Origin: Sphingobacterium haloxyli
GTDB lineage: Bacteria > Bacteroidota > Bacteroidia > Sphingobacteriales > Sphingobacteriaceae
Direction: 5' to 3'
Length of the DNA: 64,000 nt
NCBI RefSeq assembly: GCF_002980525.1
Contig: NZ_PVBQ01000005.1
Span: 62,001-126,000, forward strand
The notes below the pieces were generated by a model. The model did no database searches. It saw nothing but the letters and a program-made list of their open reading frames with translations, and was not told the DNA's origin. Position numbers and translations under genes: made by a program. Shown here in pieces: positions 36,588-45,442 of this stretch. Within the stretch, counting starts at the first letter, position 1. The number at the start of each line of letters is the position of its first letter.

Positions 36588-36613
36588 GTCGGACAACGCC
36601 CGCGCCGTCCGAC
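36588..36613 (-). terminator. Hairpin downstream of the Mn-catalase gene
   Basis: GTCGGAC (36588-36594) pairs with GTCCGAC (36607-36613) around a GC-rich 12-base loop, 22 bp past the catalase stop codon on the minus strand; AAACTTTTGC follows. It could also serve the convergent AraC transcript from the other side. Confidence 0.55.
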
Positions 36614-36634
36614 CAAACAGTAACAATATCTACG

Positions 36635-37465
36635 TTACGTTTGTTGCTTGTCCTGTGCGTAAGCCTCAGGAATCGGCGGTCCTAATACAGGTTCTTCTCC
36701 GTAAGGCACCGCATGCGAGAAAGTGAACTCGCTCTTGCCGTCAATAGAAGCACCCTGAGCCCACCGCGCCATAGGCGGTTCCGGTCTGTTGACGTTGGTC
36801 GAGAAAAAAGTATAGGCAAATTCACTCTTTTCTTGATCCTGAGGAAATGTATTCGGAATGGGGTGCACGCCTGTTGGCCCGCCTAGTTCCTCAAGGACGG
36901 CCAGCCATTGGTTCTGGTGCATGGTATCCCGCGCAATCAAGAAAGCGAGCATGTCCTTCATCCCTGGATCATCAGTAGACTCCCAAAGCCGCGTCGCGAG
37001 TGTCCGACCTGTAGATTCTGCCATCACGTTAGCGTACATATCGGCTGCTAGATTTCCGCTACCGACCACCCATGAACCGTTAAAAGGCACACCGTTTGCA
37101 TCCGTGGCCATAGCAGCCAGTCCTGCCGAAAGATAGTGGCGCGGATCCATTCCTCCCATAATCTGTTCGACTACTGGGTTTTCAGACACGACACGATCGA
37201 TTATATCACCCTTCGCGCCCTCTAGATTCAAGGCTACGGCCGTACACAACATCTCGATGTGCGAAATTTCCTCCGTACCTGTTTCCAACAGCATATCGCG
37301 ATATTTGGAGGGGCCGCGATTTCCCCAGGCTTGAAATAGATACTGCAAACATACGCGTATCTCACCTTCTATCCCGCCGATAGCCTGTTGGAGTAGACGA
37401 GCAAACTGCGGATTGGGTTTATCAACCCGCACCTTGTACTGTAATTTTGGTTCATGATAAAACAT
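36635..37465 (-). CDS. Manganese catalase
   Basis: 276 residues. The dimanganese ligands are all visible at positions matching the family: E35 (GIEGEIRVCLQY), E66 and H69 (GTEEISHIEML), E150 (NVMAESTGR) and H183 (TMHQNQW). It disproportionates hydrogen peroxide without haem; no signal peptide is present. The start MFYHEPKLQYKVRVDKPNP is the usual family start. The gene stands alone, with 271 bp of non-coding sequence upstream in which I see no clear promoter box. Neighbouring stress-type genes (SPW, small acidic protein) suggest general stress control, which is inference. Confidence 0.95.
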   Translation of the reverse strand: MFYHEPKLQYKVRVDKPNPQFARLLQQAIGGIEGEIRVCLQYLFQAWGNRGPSKYRDMLLETGTEEISHIEMLCTAVALNLEGAKGDIIDRVVSENPVVEQIMGGMDPRHYLSAGLAAMATDANGVPFNGSWVVGSGNLAADMYANVMAESTGRTLATRLWESTDDPGMKDMLAFLIARDTMHQNQWLAVLEELGGPTGVHPIPNTFPQDQEKSEFAYTFFSTNVNRPEPPMARWAQGASIDGKSEFTFSHAVPYGEEPVLGPPIPEAYAQDKQQT

Positions 37466-37737
37466 AGCAATTTAATTTAGTTATACGTTTAATTATCAAC
37501 TAATGAACTTCCCATGATCTAAAGAGTTCACGTATTACTACCCTATTTGAAGTTTTTTCACCTAGCGCCGAGCTTAGGCCGGTCTGAACATAATAAAGGT
37601 CTCTTAAGAAATCCGTGGAAACGAAATTAATTAGCCGGGAAAAACATCGAACCAAACACAACGAAATTGCCTTGGATGAACAATCTGTTGTACCTGCTTT
37701 TGGGAATGGACGGGATGTCTGTTAGGGTTGCACCGTT

Positions 37738-38781
37738 TTAATGATGTTCTTTAATGTCCTGCTTTCTAATGTATAATTCTTCAGTAGCTACCATCACAAT
37801 CACCAATATTGGTGTCGCCAATATCACTCCCCATGCGCCAAGCCATATACCTGCGAAAACTTGGGAGATAATAATCAATGCCGGCGGTGTTTTTATGAGT
37901 TCTTGCTGAACTAACGGCGTAATAAAATTACTTTCTATGAGCTGTACCAGACCGTACAATAGAATTACCCACAGTGCTGTTATGGGCGACTGTGACAGTG
38001 CAACCAGGGCTGCGGGTATAAGCGATATAACGGGACCAAAGTTTGGGATGAAACTTAGAAGCCCGGCAATTAATGCCAAGATAAGCCACAAATCTATACC
38101 CAGTGATAATAGACCGATGCTCGTCAGTATAAATACCACAAACATCGAGAACAGCATACCTTTTAGCCAAGACCTAAGATTTCCGGCGATAAGGTTGATA
38201 ATGCGACGGCCCTCGTCTCGCGCTCGAGCGGGTAATAACTTTACCATGCCTTTTTTGTAAACGTCTGGAGTCGCGGTAAAAAAGACGCCAATAAATAGTA
38301 CAACGTATATATCGCCGAAAAAACCCAATGTACTGTTGAAGAAGCCGGAAAGCATCGGCGTGGCTTTTTGTAGCATTTCTGATGACTGGATCTGCTGATA
38401 GACAGATTTCAACGTCTCGTTCTGTTGTATATATTTTTTAGCATCAGCAACCAAATCAGGAACTTGTTTTGAAAACTGCATAGCTTCATTTGCTACACGG
38501 CTTCCGATCAAAAATGATATCCCAAACAAGAAAGCAATCGTTATAAGCACAGAAGCGACAAGAGACCATTTCGCCGTCATTTTGGTCGTACGGCCGATCA
38601 GCCCAGCAAAACCATGAAAATAGATAGACATAATGGCTCCTGCAAGGATAAATAGAAATACATTTATGGCCTTCCAGCAGAGCAATAGCACTACTACGAC
38701 CGATGCCGTAACTCCGACAATTGTCCAAATCGTATTTAACGAAATGGTTTTTGCGTCTGACGGTTTTTGTTTATTTTCCAC
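37738..38781 (-). CDS. AI-2E family transporter (TqsA/YdiK-like permease)
   Basis: 347 residues with about eight membrane helices. The family pattern is an N-terminal helix pair (ITIWTIVGVTASVVV-like, then FLFILAGAIMSIYFHG), a soluble central helical stretch (ANEAMQFSKQVPDLVADAKK), and the C-terminal FIPNFGPVISLIPAALVALS plus NFITPLVQQELIKTPPALII blocks. Members export small molecules or sodium/protons; AI-2 itself was shown for E. coli TqsA only. Start MENKQKPSDAKTISLN. Divergent from the DUF5694 gene by 179 bp. Confidence 0.88.
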   Translation of the reverse strand: MENKQKPSDAKTISLNTIWTIVGVTASVVVVLLLCWKAINVFLFILAGAIMSIYFHGFAGLIGRTTKMTAKWSLVASVLITIAFLFGISFLIGSRVANEAMQFSKQVPDLVADAKKYIQQNETLKSVYQQIQSSEMLQKATPMLSGFFNSTLGFFGDIYVVLFIGVFFTATPDVYKKGMVKLLPARARDEGRRIINLIAGNLRSWLKGMLFSMFVVFILTSIGLLSLGIDLWLILALIAGLLSFIPNFGPVISLIPAALVALSQSPITALWVILLYGLVQLIESNFITPLVQQELIKTPPALIIISQVFAGIWLGAWGVILATPILVIVMVATEELYIRKQDIKEHH

Positions 38782-38960
38782 TAGTTTTAGCTGCTACGTT
38801 GATACTTTCTTCTACATCAACAACGAGCACGCTGAATAGTTTTAAAGTCCCCTTCCGGAAAACGCGCTCTTCGATTTTATGCAGGTCCAAAAGAAAATCG
38901 ATCAATAGATCTTCCTAGGTGAAAATGATTTTATTACCTTAGTGAACTAAAAATTTCGGA

Positions 38961-39770
38961 ATGAAAAACTATTTATTATCAGCAATTTTACTATTATTAT
39001 CAACGATAACCTACAGCCAAACTGACAAAAAGGAAAAAATAAAAATTGCTTTATTAGGAAGCATGCATTTTACCCCGTCAACCCAAGACTCATACAGTAA
39101 CAACGAACTTAAGCTAACTCCGCAGAAGCAGAGAGAAGTGGAAGAGGTCGTTTCAAAATTGGCTGACTTCAATCCCGATCAAATTTGCATTGAATTGTCT
39201 GTTGACAAACAAGAGAGCATTGATAAGCAATATCAAAAGTACCTCGCCGGTAAGTACGATCTTGAGTTAAACGAAATAGATTTGTTAGGTTTTCAGGCTG
39301 CCAAAATTTTAAATCTGCCGCGATTAACCTGTATCAATTACAAAGGAAAGTTTGATGCGCGGGAAGCTCAGGAAGCGGCTCAACGATACGATCAGGAGAC
39401 CGTGTTAAAAAGTATGGATTTATACGCTCAAAAATTAGTAGACGAGATGAATGAAAAAGAAGGGGAACTGCCTCTGATAGATCATCTAATATACTTGAAC
39501 GACCAAAGCACTTTAAATAAAAATTTGCAATACTACACAAAATATTATGTAAATATTGGTAAAGGAAATCACTACGAAGGAACTGATTTGGTTTCGGAAT
39601 GGTATAAGACAAACCTTCGTATATATACAAATATTTTGAGAGCAGTGCAACCAACAGACAAAGCTATATTGGTTATCTTTGGGCAAGGGCATATACCAAT
39701 ACTTAAACATCTTATTGAATCGAATAGCGATTTTGAGATTGTCGAAGTAAAAGAACTATTTCATCAATAA
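38961..39770 (+). CDS. DUF5694 secreted protein (TraB/GumN-like)
   Basis: 269 residues with a signal peptide (LLSAILLLLSTITYSQ). The mature part starts KIKIALLGSMHFTPSTQD and later shows FNPDQICIELSVDKQ, the G-x-x-H...E pattern of the TraB/GumN/TIKI superfamily of possible metalloproteases. The C-terminal LVIFGQGHIPILKHLIE supplies a further His in GxGH. Enzymatic activity in DUF5694 is not established. It is expressed alone: 157 bp separate it from the SPW gene. The base composition here is visibly more AT-rich than the neighbouring catalase gene. Confidence 0.8.
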   Translation: MKNYLLSAILLLLSTITYSQTDKKEKIKIALLGSMHFTPSTQDSYSNNELKLTPQKQREVEEVVSKLADFNPDQICIELSVDKQESIDKQYQKYLAGKYDLELNEIDLLGFQAAKILNLPRLTCINYKGKFDAREAQEAAQRYDQETVLKSMDLYAQKLVDEMNEKEGELPLIDHLIYLNDQSTLNKNLQYYTKYYVNIGKGNHYEGTDLVSEWYKTNLRIYTNILRAVQPTDKAILVIFGQGHIPILKHLIESNSDFEIVEVKELFHQ

Positions 39771-39927
39771 ACTACAAAAACTAATTCGTTCTTACCTGGG
39801 TTGTACCCGCCGAGGATTCTATCAATTTCAGGCAGGGAGAAAACGGAATCAGTAAAAATATGACTAAAATTATCCGGTGCCAAAACCATAGATCCCCTCG
39901 AAGCGTTCCTTTTATAAAAGTAAAGCT

Positions 39928-40302
39928 ATGAGAAAAGTCATTCCCACCAACGCGCACGCCTTTATAGACTATGGGGCGGCAGTAATTTTATTGGCAGGTC
40001 CATGGATCTTGGCGTTTCAAGATATCCAGAGTGCAAAGTTTGTATTTATTGCGAGCGGCGCGCTCGTCGTTATGCTGAGCCTCTTTACTCGGTATGAGGG
40101 AGGCGTGATCCGTGTCATCCCGATGAAGTTTCATTTATCTATGGACGTCATATTAGGCCTGTTTCTTTTATTATCTCCGTGGATATTTGGATTTAATGAT
40201 CGCACTTGGCTGTGGCATGTCCTTATGGGGACCATGAGTGTGCTCTCGGGTATATTTACAGTACCGAAGGTTCCACAATATCTATCATTGAAAGGGCATT
40301 AG
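39928..40302 (+). CDS. SPW-repeat membrane protein
   Basis: 124 residues with four hydrophobic segments in two halves; each half contains the SPW-type motif (LLAGPWILAF and LLLSPWIFGF). This small integral-membrane family is found in many phyla and its function is unknown. The start MRKVIPTNAHAFIDYG is preceded by AAAGCT rather than a strong ribosome site. A decayed second copy lies at 21931-22092, so this region was duplicated or exchanged within the chromosome. It is followed after a hairpin by a small acidic protein gene, and the decayed copy preserves pieces of both. Confidence 0.8.
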   Translation: MRKVIPTNAHAFIDYGAAVILLAGPWILAFQDIQSAKFVFIASGALVVMLSLFTRYEGGVIRVIPMKFHLSMDVILGLFLLLSPWIFGFNDRTWLWHVLMGTMSVLSGIFTVPKVPQYLSLKGH

Positions 40303-40311
40303 GACCAGCCA

Positions 40312-40334
40312 CTCCCCTCCTATTGGGAGGGGAG
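40312..40334 (+). terminator. Hairpin after the SPW gene
   Basis: CTCCCCTCC pairs perfectly with GGAGGGGAG (9 bp, loop TATTG), starting 10 bp past the SPW stop. There is no T run after it (ACAACTTCG), so it may separate expression of the SPW gene from the next gene rather than fully terminate. Confidence 0.5.
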
Positions 40335-40439
40335 ACAACTTCGAAATTATAAAATACTTAAGCTTTGCAAAAACAAAGGCTTCAGGTTATTGTTCTATTC
40401 GCGGAAGGAATAAGCTTTCCCGCAATTAAAGAAGATGCT

Positions 40440-40610
40440 ATGAAAGACCCAGATAAAAATGCTCCCGGACGCGACGAGGATCAAAACCAGGAAGACAATG
40501 AACGAAGAGAGCAAGAAGAAAAAATAGATGAACAACTTGAGCAAACTTTTCCGGCCAGCGACCCGCCTTCTTACTCTCAACCCCAGAATGATACCGAAAA
40601 CGACGATTAG
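40440..40610 (+). CDS. Small acidic FPASDPPS-motif protein
   Basis: 56 residues from ATG 40440 (MKDPDKNAPGRDEDQNQED); the frame is open upstream to 40365, but that segment lacks the charged character. It is very hydrophilic and acidic, with the C-terminal motif EQTFPASDPPSYSQ seen in short proteins of many Gram-negative bacteria, often near stress genes. Function unknown; probably intrinsically disordered. Its upstream 80 bp are partly preserved in the decayed copy at 22008-22092. Confidence 0.7.
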   Translation: MKDPDKNAPGRDEDQNQEDNERREQEEKIDEQLEQTFPASDPPSYSQPQNDTENDD

Positions 40611-40625
40611 CGCGAAAGCAATATG

Positions 40626-41054
40626 CTAGGTCTTGTTTTCCTGGTATGCAGACGTTATTTCGTTTTCGCAATACCCCTTTAAACGATAAAGGAACATCGC
40701 CCAGTTATAGCTGCACCACCTATAGTAGTCCGTCAGTTCTCTCCAATTATAATGTCTGAGGACGACGGTTGTGACATTATTTTTTTCTGAAAGGTCAAAA
40801 GAAATTCCTGTCCCTACCCATTCCTCATCAGATGCTATACACTCCCAAACGACTTTATCGTTTTCTTGCAATTCAATTATTTTCATTTTTGTGAGGTACC
40901 CTTCGTTAAAATCAAACTCATTTATGAAACCAGTCTCCGGTTTTACTTTCAATTTATTCGTCCATACATGTCCTAAGCCTTCTTCTGTGGTGAGTGCTTC
41001 ATATACTAACGTGGCGGGGGCTTTGATGTAGTTAATTTGTTCTATTCGTTCCAT
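40626..41054 (-). CDS. SRPBCC / AHSA1-like domain protein
   Basis: 142 residues, a single START-like hot-dog ligand-binding fold: IEQINYIKAPATLVYEALTT, HVWTNKLKV, MKIIELQENDKVVWECIA and the C-terminal helix YNWAMFLYRLKGYCE. AHSA1/SRPBCC proteins bind small hydrophobic ligands or act as co-chaperones; nothing more specific can be said. It is a stand-alone gene convergent with the small acidic protein gene, 15 bp apart. Confidence 0.82.
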   Translation of the reverse strand: MERIEQINYIKAPATLVYEALTTEEGLGHVWTNKLKVKPETGFINEFDFNEGYLTKMKIIELQENDKVVWECIASDEEWVGTGISFDLSEKNNVTTVVLRHYNWRELTDYYRWCSYNWAMFLYRLKGYCENEITSAYQENKT

Positions 41055-41246
41055 TTATCTGATATTTTTATGCGTTGATTTTGTCTGTCGGCTTAGTATT
41101 TGTCAACCGTTTTTACGATACCGCTAACGGCTCACATGCTTAGCCTCTAGCGACCTCTGTTTTGGTATTGGTTCAAAGCTATAACATAGAAAAAGGAAAA
41201 CCCTTGTCTTATGACAACTAATCAATACTACGACTAAATATTTGGT

Positions 41247-41894
41247 TCACCGGGCGGACAGGTGCTTATCTACCTGAATCGCTATTAACTTAGGCAAATA
41301 ATTAGGGGTACAATTTTTAGCAACTACTTCGTCTTTATATAACCCAGTACGTTCTCCGAGGGCAATGCATCGCGAACGGTATTTTTCTTCAAAAATTCCG
41401 ATTTGAGCCGCGGTGAAATTCATTGCCCATTGGACTTCCGGCAGTTCTTTTTCAATGCTTGTTTCGATTTTAGAAAGCAATTCTTCCGTGTTTGGTGGGG
41501 GCGTTTGCCCAACCCAACGTAAACGGGCTTGATAGTACCAAAAAACTCGCCTTTGTAGGACAGACTGGCTGTTTCCCCAAGTCTCCATTAATGAGATCGT
41601 CCTTTTGTCTTTGGAAAGTTGATTTGCCATTAACCAGTCAATTAATTGAAGTTTTTCATCGTCATTATGTTGTCTAATGTCGTTATCTAAATTGTCGATG
41701 AGTTCTTGGGAAAGTTGCTTTTTGTCCATAATCAAAATGGCAAGCTGTCGGGGTAAAAATTGACCTGTCGACCAAAGTTCTAAAGCCACTTCGTGGTCCT
41801 TCTTGATCTCCCCCGCAATTTTTCGTAGGTCTCCCAGCTTAGTTTCGCTATTGATCTGAGCCAGTATGTTTTCTGCTTTGGAAGAGCGCTTCAT
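41247..41894 (-). CDS. DNA alkylation repair protein (AlkD-like)
   Basis: 215 residues made of HEAT-like helical repeats (KLGDLRKIAGEIKKDHEVAL, LELWSTGQFLPRQLAILIMD, WGNSQSVLQRRVFWYYQARL). The LW-S/AILIMD and W-x-R-R features are typical of AlkC/AlkD-type 3-methyladenine glycosylases. It ends HLSAR. Its start codon overlaps the stop of a 61-codon frame (ATGA), so the two are probably co-translated. It may join the imu cassette as part of DNA-damage tolerance but is not linked to it here. Confidence 0.82.
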   Translation of the reverse strand: MKRSSKAENILAQINSETKLGDLRKIAGEIKKDHEVALELWSTGQFLPRQLAILIMDKKQLSQELIDNLDNDIRQHNDDEKLQLIDWLMANQLSKDKRTISLMETWGNSQSVLQRRVFWYYQARLRWVGQTPPPNTEELLSKIETSIEKELPEVQWAMNFTAAQIGIFEEKYRSRCIALGERTGLYKDEVVAKNCTPNYLPKLIAIQVDKHLSAR

Positions 41895-42076
41895 ATCAAT
41901 CTTTGTTTTTCGTGATAAATCAACCTTCCTCCTGCTTCTTCCAGTTTGTTGTCCTCGTCAAAATAGAACACTTTTCCGCTATTTTTTTTATCGATCTGCT
42001 CTTCGATACCTTCACGGTATTCCCATGCCACTGGAAGGTAGGAATTTTTCTTGTCTGTAGTTTTGTTAGCCATCAC
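41891..42076 (-). CDS. Small conserved-looking protein coupled to the AlkD-like gene
   Basis: 61 residues, MMANKTTDKKNSYLPVAWEY at the start; highly charged (Lys, Glu, Asp) with FYFDEDNKLEEAGGRLIYHE towards the end. I do not recognise the family. The 4-bp ATGA overlap with the repair gene and its even codon pattern support it as a real gene; ATG 42073 is an equally good start. A regulatory or leader-peptide role is possible. Confidence 0.55.
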   Translation of the reverse strand: MMANKTTDKKNSYLPVAWEYREGIEEQIDKKNSGKVFYFDEDNKLEEAGGRLIYHEKQRLI

Positions 42077-42155
42077 ATCTAAATTTCAGCCAATATGTCT
42101 ATGCAAAGTTACAGAAAAAAGTATGCCATTAAATTTGGGCTATTGGTACGGTTTT

Positions 42156-42869
42156 CTAAAGTTCTGTTACATGGACCTTGTCATTCAGGATATCGTAATA
42201 CCTAAATACAAGATTTCCATTCTTAAAATGAAGCTGCGAAATACTCAGTGTCATTAAGTCGTCCTCACCCTTCATTATAATATCGTGTGAGGTATCGAGC
42301 CCGTGTTTCCTGCTGTGAAACGCCAAGATGTTCCGCCCGTCTACGTCTTTAAATTTCGCGATCCACTCTTTAAATACTGCCGTGCGCTGTAATTGAATTT
42401 CGGAACTGTACAACGTAGCCGAAGACCAAATTTGGCTTTTGCAAATGTCCAGCCGCCTTAGATGCTTGCTCGTACCATCCCACCTAAACTCTGTGAATTC
42501 GGACCTAATCCCTGGCAGGTGAATAAGACTAATCATGGTAAATGGCTCTACGTCATTCAGATAGACTACGTTTGAGAACTCATGTATGCTTTTGTGTTTA
42601 AAACTCTCTAGAAGGACCAGGCCCCGGCTCCGCGTATAGCTTTTCTGCTTCGCATGGTTGTGGAACGCTCCATTTAAAAGGCAGGCGGTGCGACCATTAT
42701 AATCGGCAGCAATCCAAGTTCCTCCTGCTATTTCATCTTTCGGATAAATGAGATCAATGCCATCAACCTGATATTGCGTTGGAGGTATAGTGGCTCTGCT
42801 GGCTTTCTCATCTCTACTTGATGTGAAATAAAACCCGTCTAGGGTTGGTATGTAAGTTACTGTGCACAT
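42156..42869 (-). CDS. NRDE-family (TANGO2-like) protein
   Basis: 237 residues. Cys2 follows the initiator Met (MCTVTYIP), as expected for an Ntn-hydrolase-like nucleophile, and the family name motif appears as SSRDEKASR. GGTWIAADYNGRTACLLNG follows. Homologues occur from bacteria to human TANGO2, whose role (linked to haem or lipid homeostasis) is unsettled. The gene overlaps the upstream DinB-like gene by 13 bp, implying one transcript. Confidence 0.87.
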   Translation of the reverse strand: MCTVTYIPTLDGFYFTSSRDEKASRATIPPTQYQVDGIDLIYPKDEIAGGTWIAADYNGRTACLLNGAFHNHAKQKSYTRSRGLVLLESFKHKSIHEFSNVVYLNDVEPFTMISLIHLPGIRSEFTEFRWDGTSKHLRRLDICKSQIWSSATLYSSEIQLQRTAVFKEWIAKFKDVDGRNILAFHSRKHGLDTSHDIIMKGEDDLMTLSISQLHFKNGNLVFRYYDILNDKVHVTEL

Positions 42870-43363
42870 CTCTTCAAATGACGTATGGTTGATGGAGCAT
42901 AACCAAAATTCTCCGCTATTAAAGTCGTTAAATTCATTTCAGTGATAGCAACCTTGATAAGGGCCTGGTGGTGTATGCTATGTTCAAGGTTATAGACTAA
43001 CTCTCTATAGAAAGTGGTCTGGATGGATAAGGGCGCCTCATCGTCGGAAGTGGAATAATCCGCCACATAGGTTATGGGAAAATCTTGCTTTACCTTAGAC
43101 AAGGTATTTACTAATCCATTGATAGTTTCCGAAGCGAAATCAATATCAGTTTCCAACTTTAAGTTCCGTTGGCGTTCATCGTAGTTTACCTCTTTCCGAT
43201 GTTCGGCATGAAGCAAGCATTGATAGAATTCAATGATATGGCGTACGTGCTGACCAATAGACGCCTGTGTTAGGATCTTTAGTTTTGTGCTGTACTGAGC
43301 CGGTGATAACTTACTGAGCAGACCGTTTATTTCTAAAAGATTGTTAGTGATGTAGTACGTCAT
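42857..43363 (-). CDS. DinB-like (YfiT/DUF664-type) four-helix protein
   Basis: 168 residues. A four-helix bundle with conserved metal-binding His positions: IGQHVRHIIEFYQ near residue 35 and LEHSIHHQALIKV near residue 130. This matches the DinB/YfiT superfamily (thiol-S-transferase-like and maleylpyruvate-isomerase-like); the reaction is unknown. It is unrelated to the DinB polymerase despite the name. It precedes the NRDE gene with a 13-bp overlap. Confidence 0.82.
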   Translation of the reverse strand: MTYYITNNLLEINGLLSKLSPAQYSTKLKILTQASIGQHVRHIIEFYQCLLHAEHRKEVNYDERQRNLKLETDIDFASETINGLVNTLSKVKQDFPITYVADYSTSDDEAPLSIQTTFYRELVYNLEHSIHHQALIKVAITEMNLTTLIAENFGYAPSTIRHLKRCAQ

Positions 43364-43749
43364 ATTTACTTTGTTAACTTTTTAAACTAGAATATCATGC
43401 CCCTTATCTCCAGACGAAAGTTGCGATGGAATGTGAGTGTGTCTTTTTATATAATTCTTGTATGCTTACTATATAGTATCAACCGGGGCATGAAAAAGTT
43501 TTAATAATTTTGCATTTGCCGCGTTAACTTCGAAAAGGATTATTTTTTACTACAAAATACTTCGACATGATGCAGAAAAAGCTTTGATTTCTGTCCAGCC
43601 TGTATTTAAATGCCATTTCATAAAAAACAGGGGGATTTTATTGTGAAAAACTTATGATAAATAATATTTTTGCGAGGATTTGACTAAATCCTGCAGGATA
43701 AGTGATGGGTTTAATAAAATTTAGCGTATTAATTGGATAATGAAATACT
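43364..43749. other. 386-bp AT-rich intergenic region
   Basis: Divergent spacer between the DinB-like gene and the exporter operon. I see no coding frame, RNA gene or repeat in 43364-43640. The only recognisable element is the candidate exporter promoter listed separately. The unusual length for this gene-dense window leaves room for a regulator site. Confidence 0.6.
43641..43672 (+). promoter_or_regulatory. Candidate promoter of the ABC/HlyD/TolC operon
   Basis: TTG at 43641-43643 and TATTTTTG at 43665-43672 are 21 bp apart, fitting the Bacteroidota -33 TTTG / -7 TAnnTTTG arrangement. The -7 box lies 77 bp before the ATG of the ABC transporter gene, leaving an untranslated leader of about 70 bases. 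Confidence 0.55.
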
Positions 43750-45423
43750 ATGCTTCGAGATAAAGACCTGAAAGTAACCAGCAGAAATTTATTTAAACAC
43801 ATTACCAAGGAAAAAAGCGACGTTGGAAATATTTATATTTATGCATTGTTCGCAGGATTGGTACAGCTAAGTATTCCACTGGGCATACAGGCCATCGTAA
43901 ACTATGCCATGGGAGCAACTATGGTGACGTCTCTTTATTTATTGATCGCCTTTGTCGTAATCGGCACCTGGTTAACGGGATATTTTCGGCTTAAGGTTAT
44001 GCAAATAATTGAAAAGATTGAGCAAAAGATCTTTGTAGAATATTCTATTGCCTTTGCGGAAAAACTGCCCAAAGTTAACCTTCAAAACATCAAAAAATAT
44101 TTTTTACCCGAATTAGTTAACCGCTTTTTTGACACGCAGAATCTCCAAAAAGCGGTCTCGAAAATCCTATTGGATATTCCAACAGCGCTTATTCAAATTG
44201 TTTTGGGGCTAATACTATTGGCTTTTTACCACCCGTGGTTTTTGGTTTTTGGGGCATTAGTAATCATTATTGTTATTATTATCTTTAGACAGACTATGCA
44301 TTCGGGTATCCAGTCAAGCCTCGAAGAGAGTGAAAGCAAATATGAGGTTGCTTCTTGGTTAGAAGATATTGCTGGAGCGGTGAAGACATTTAAGATAAAT
44401 TCTGGAACAGACTTACATTTGGGAGGAACAGACCAACGTGTAGGCGACTATCTTGAAAACCGCACGTCGCATTTTAAAGTTTTAATATTGCAATATAAAG
44501 CAATTATTGGGTTTAAAGTCATTATTACTTTCTTCTTGTTGTCCATTGGCACGTATTTATTGGTTACACAACAACTCAATATAGGTGCTTTTATCGCGAC
44601 AGAAATAGTTCTGCTGACGATAATGGCCGCCGTAGAAAAGCTGATTATAAACCTAGAGAGTTATTACGATGTCGTTACGTCATTGACCAAATTGGATAAA
44701 GTCTTGAATCTTGACGAAGAGCCTAACGCTCAATTAGCACCGTCTCACAAAAATGGGCAGGGTATGCAAATCGATCTTGTGGACGTCAATTTTTCATTTG
44801 TCGATAACAAGCCGATTCTGAAGGAAATTACCACCCAAATTGCAAGTAATAGTATGACGGTAATATCAGGCTATCTCGGGGCAGGAAAAACAATTCTGCT
44901 TAACCTCATTGCTGGATTTTATGAACCGACCTCGGGCAACATTCTTTTTGACAAGGTGGCCATACGCAATATGGACAAGACTGTCTTACGCGAACAGATT
45001 GGCGTTTACCTCGAAGACATGCCATTGATTAAAGCTACAGTATTTGAAAACATCCAACTGGGGCGGGCGGATGTGAAGCCGGCGGACGTATTGAAACTGA
45101 CGGAAAAACTCGGTATAGAAAATTTCTCTAGTCGATTTACCAAAGATCTCAATACAAAAATAAGGGAGACGGATACAGAAGTATCTTTTAGTACAAAAAA
45201 GAAAATTCTGTTATTACGAGCTCTCCTTGGGTCAAACAGGCTGCTTATTTTGGAAGATCCGATTGAAGGAATGGATCAAGATTTCTCAGAAAAATTAGTG
45301 GATTACCTACGCCAAATAAAGAAACACACCACAGTCGTTATCGTTTCGGAAAATGAAAAATTGATCCACGAGGCTGATCAGCATCTTATGCTTGAATATG
45401 GAAAAATTGTAACCTATCGATAG
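43750..45423 (+). CDS. Type-I-secretion-like ABC exporter with degenerate ATPase domain
   Basis: 557 residues. About five to six membrane helices lie in residues ~25-310, with no C39 peptidase domain in front; an ABC-type nucleotide-binding domain starts at ~339. Walker A is intact (GYLGAGKT, 374-381), but other motifs are altered: Q-loop Gln is Glu422 (VYLED), the LSGGQ signature is VSFST (478-482), Walker B ends ED instead of DE (502-503), and the switch His is Glu534 (IVSEN). It is encoded with HlyD-like and TolC-like proteins, so it should form a trans-envelope export complex. With these changes ATP hydrolysis would be weak or need another subunit. No cargo gene is recognisable nearby. 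Confidence 0.85.
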   Translation: MLRDKDLKVTSRNLFKHITKEKSDVGNIYIYALFAGLVQLSIPLGIQAIVNYAMGATMVTSLYLLIAFVVIGTWLTGYFRLKVMQIIEKIEQKIFVEYSIAFAEKLPKVNLQNIKKYFLPELVNRFFDTQNLQKAVSKILLDIPTALIQIVLGLILLAFYHPWFLVFGALVIIIVIIIFRQTMHSGIQSSLEESESKYEVASWLEDIAGAVKTFKINSGTDLHLGGTDQRVGDYLENRTSHFKVLILQYKAIIGFKVIITFFLLSIGTYLLVTQQLNIGAFIATEIVLLTIMAAVEKLIINLESYYDVVTSLTKLDKVLNLDEEPNAQLAPSHKNGQGMQIDLVDVNFSFVDNKPILKEITTQIASNSMTVISGYLGAGKTILLNLIAGFYEPTSGNILFDKVAIRNMDKTVLREQIGVYLEDMPLIKATVFENIQLGRADVKPADVLKLTEKLGIENFSSRFTKDLNTKIRETDTEVSFSTKKKILLLRALLGSNRLLILEDPIEGMDQDFSEKLVDYLRQIKKHTTVVIVSENEKLIHEADQHLMLEYGKIVTYR

Positions 45424-45442
45424 ATAATCTTATCATATATAA

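Noticed and set aside
42857..43363. DinB-like gene considered as a DNA polymerase IV
   Set aside because: The sequence is a four-helix YfiT/DinB metal-binding bundle, unrelated to Y-family polymerases.
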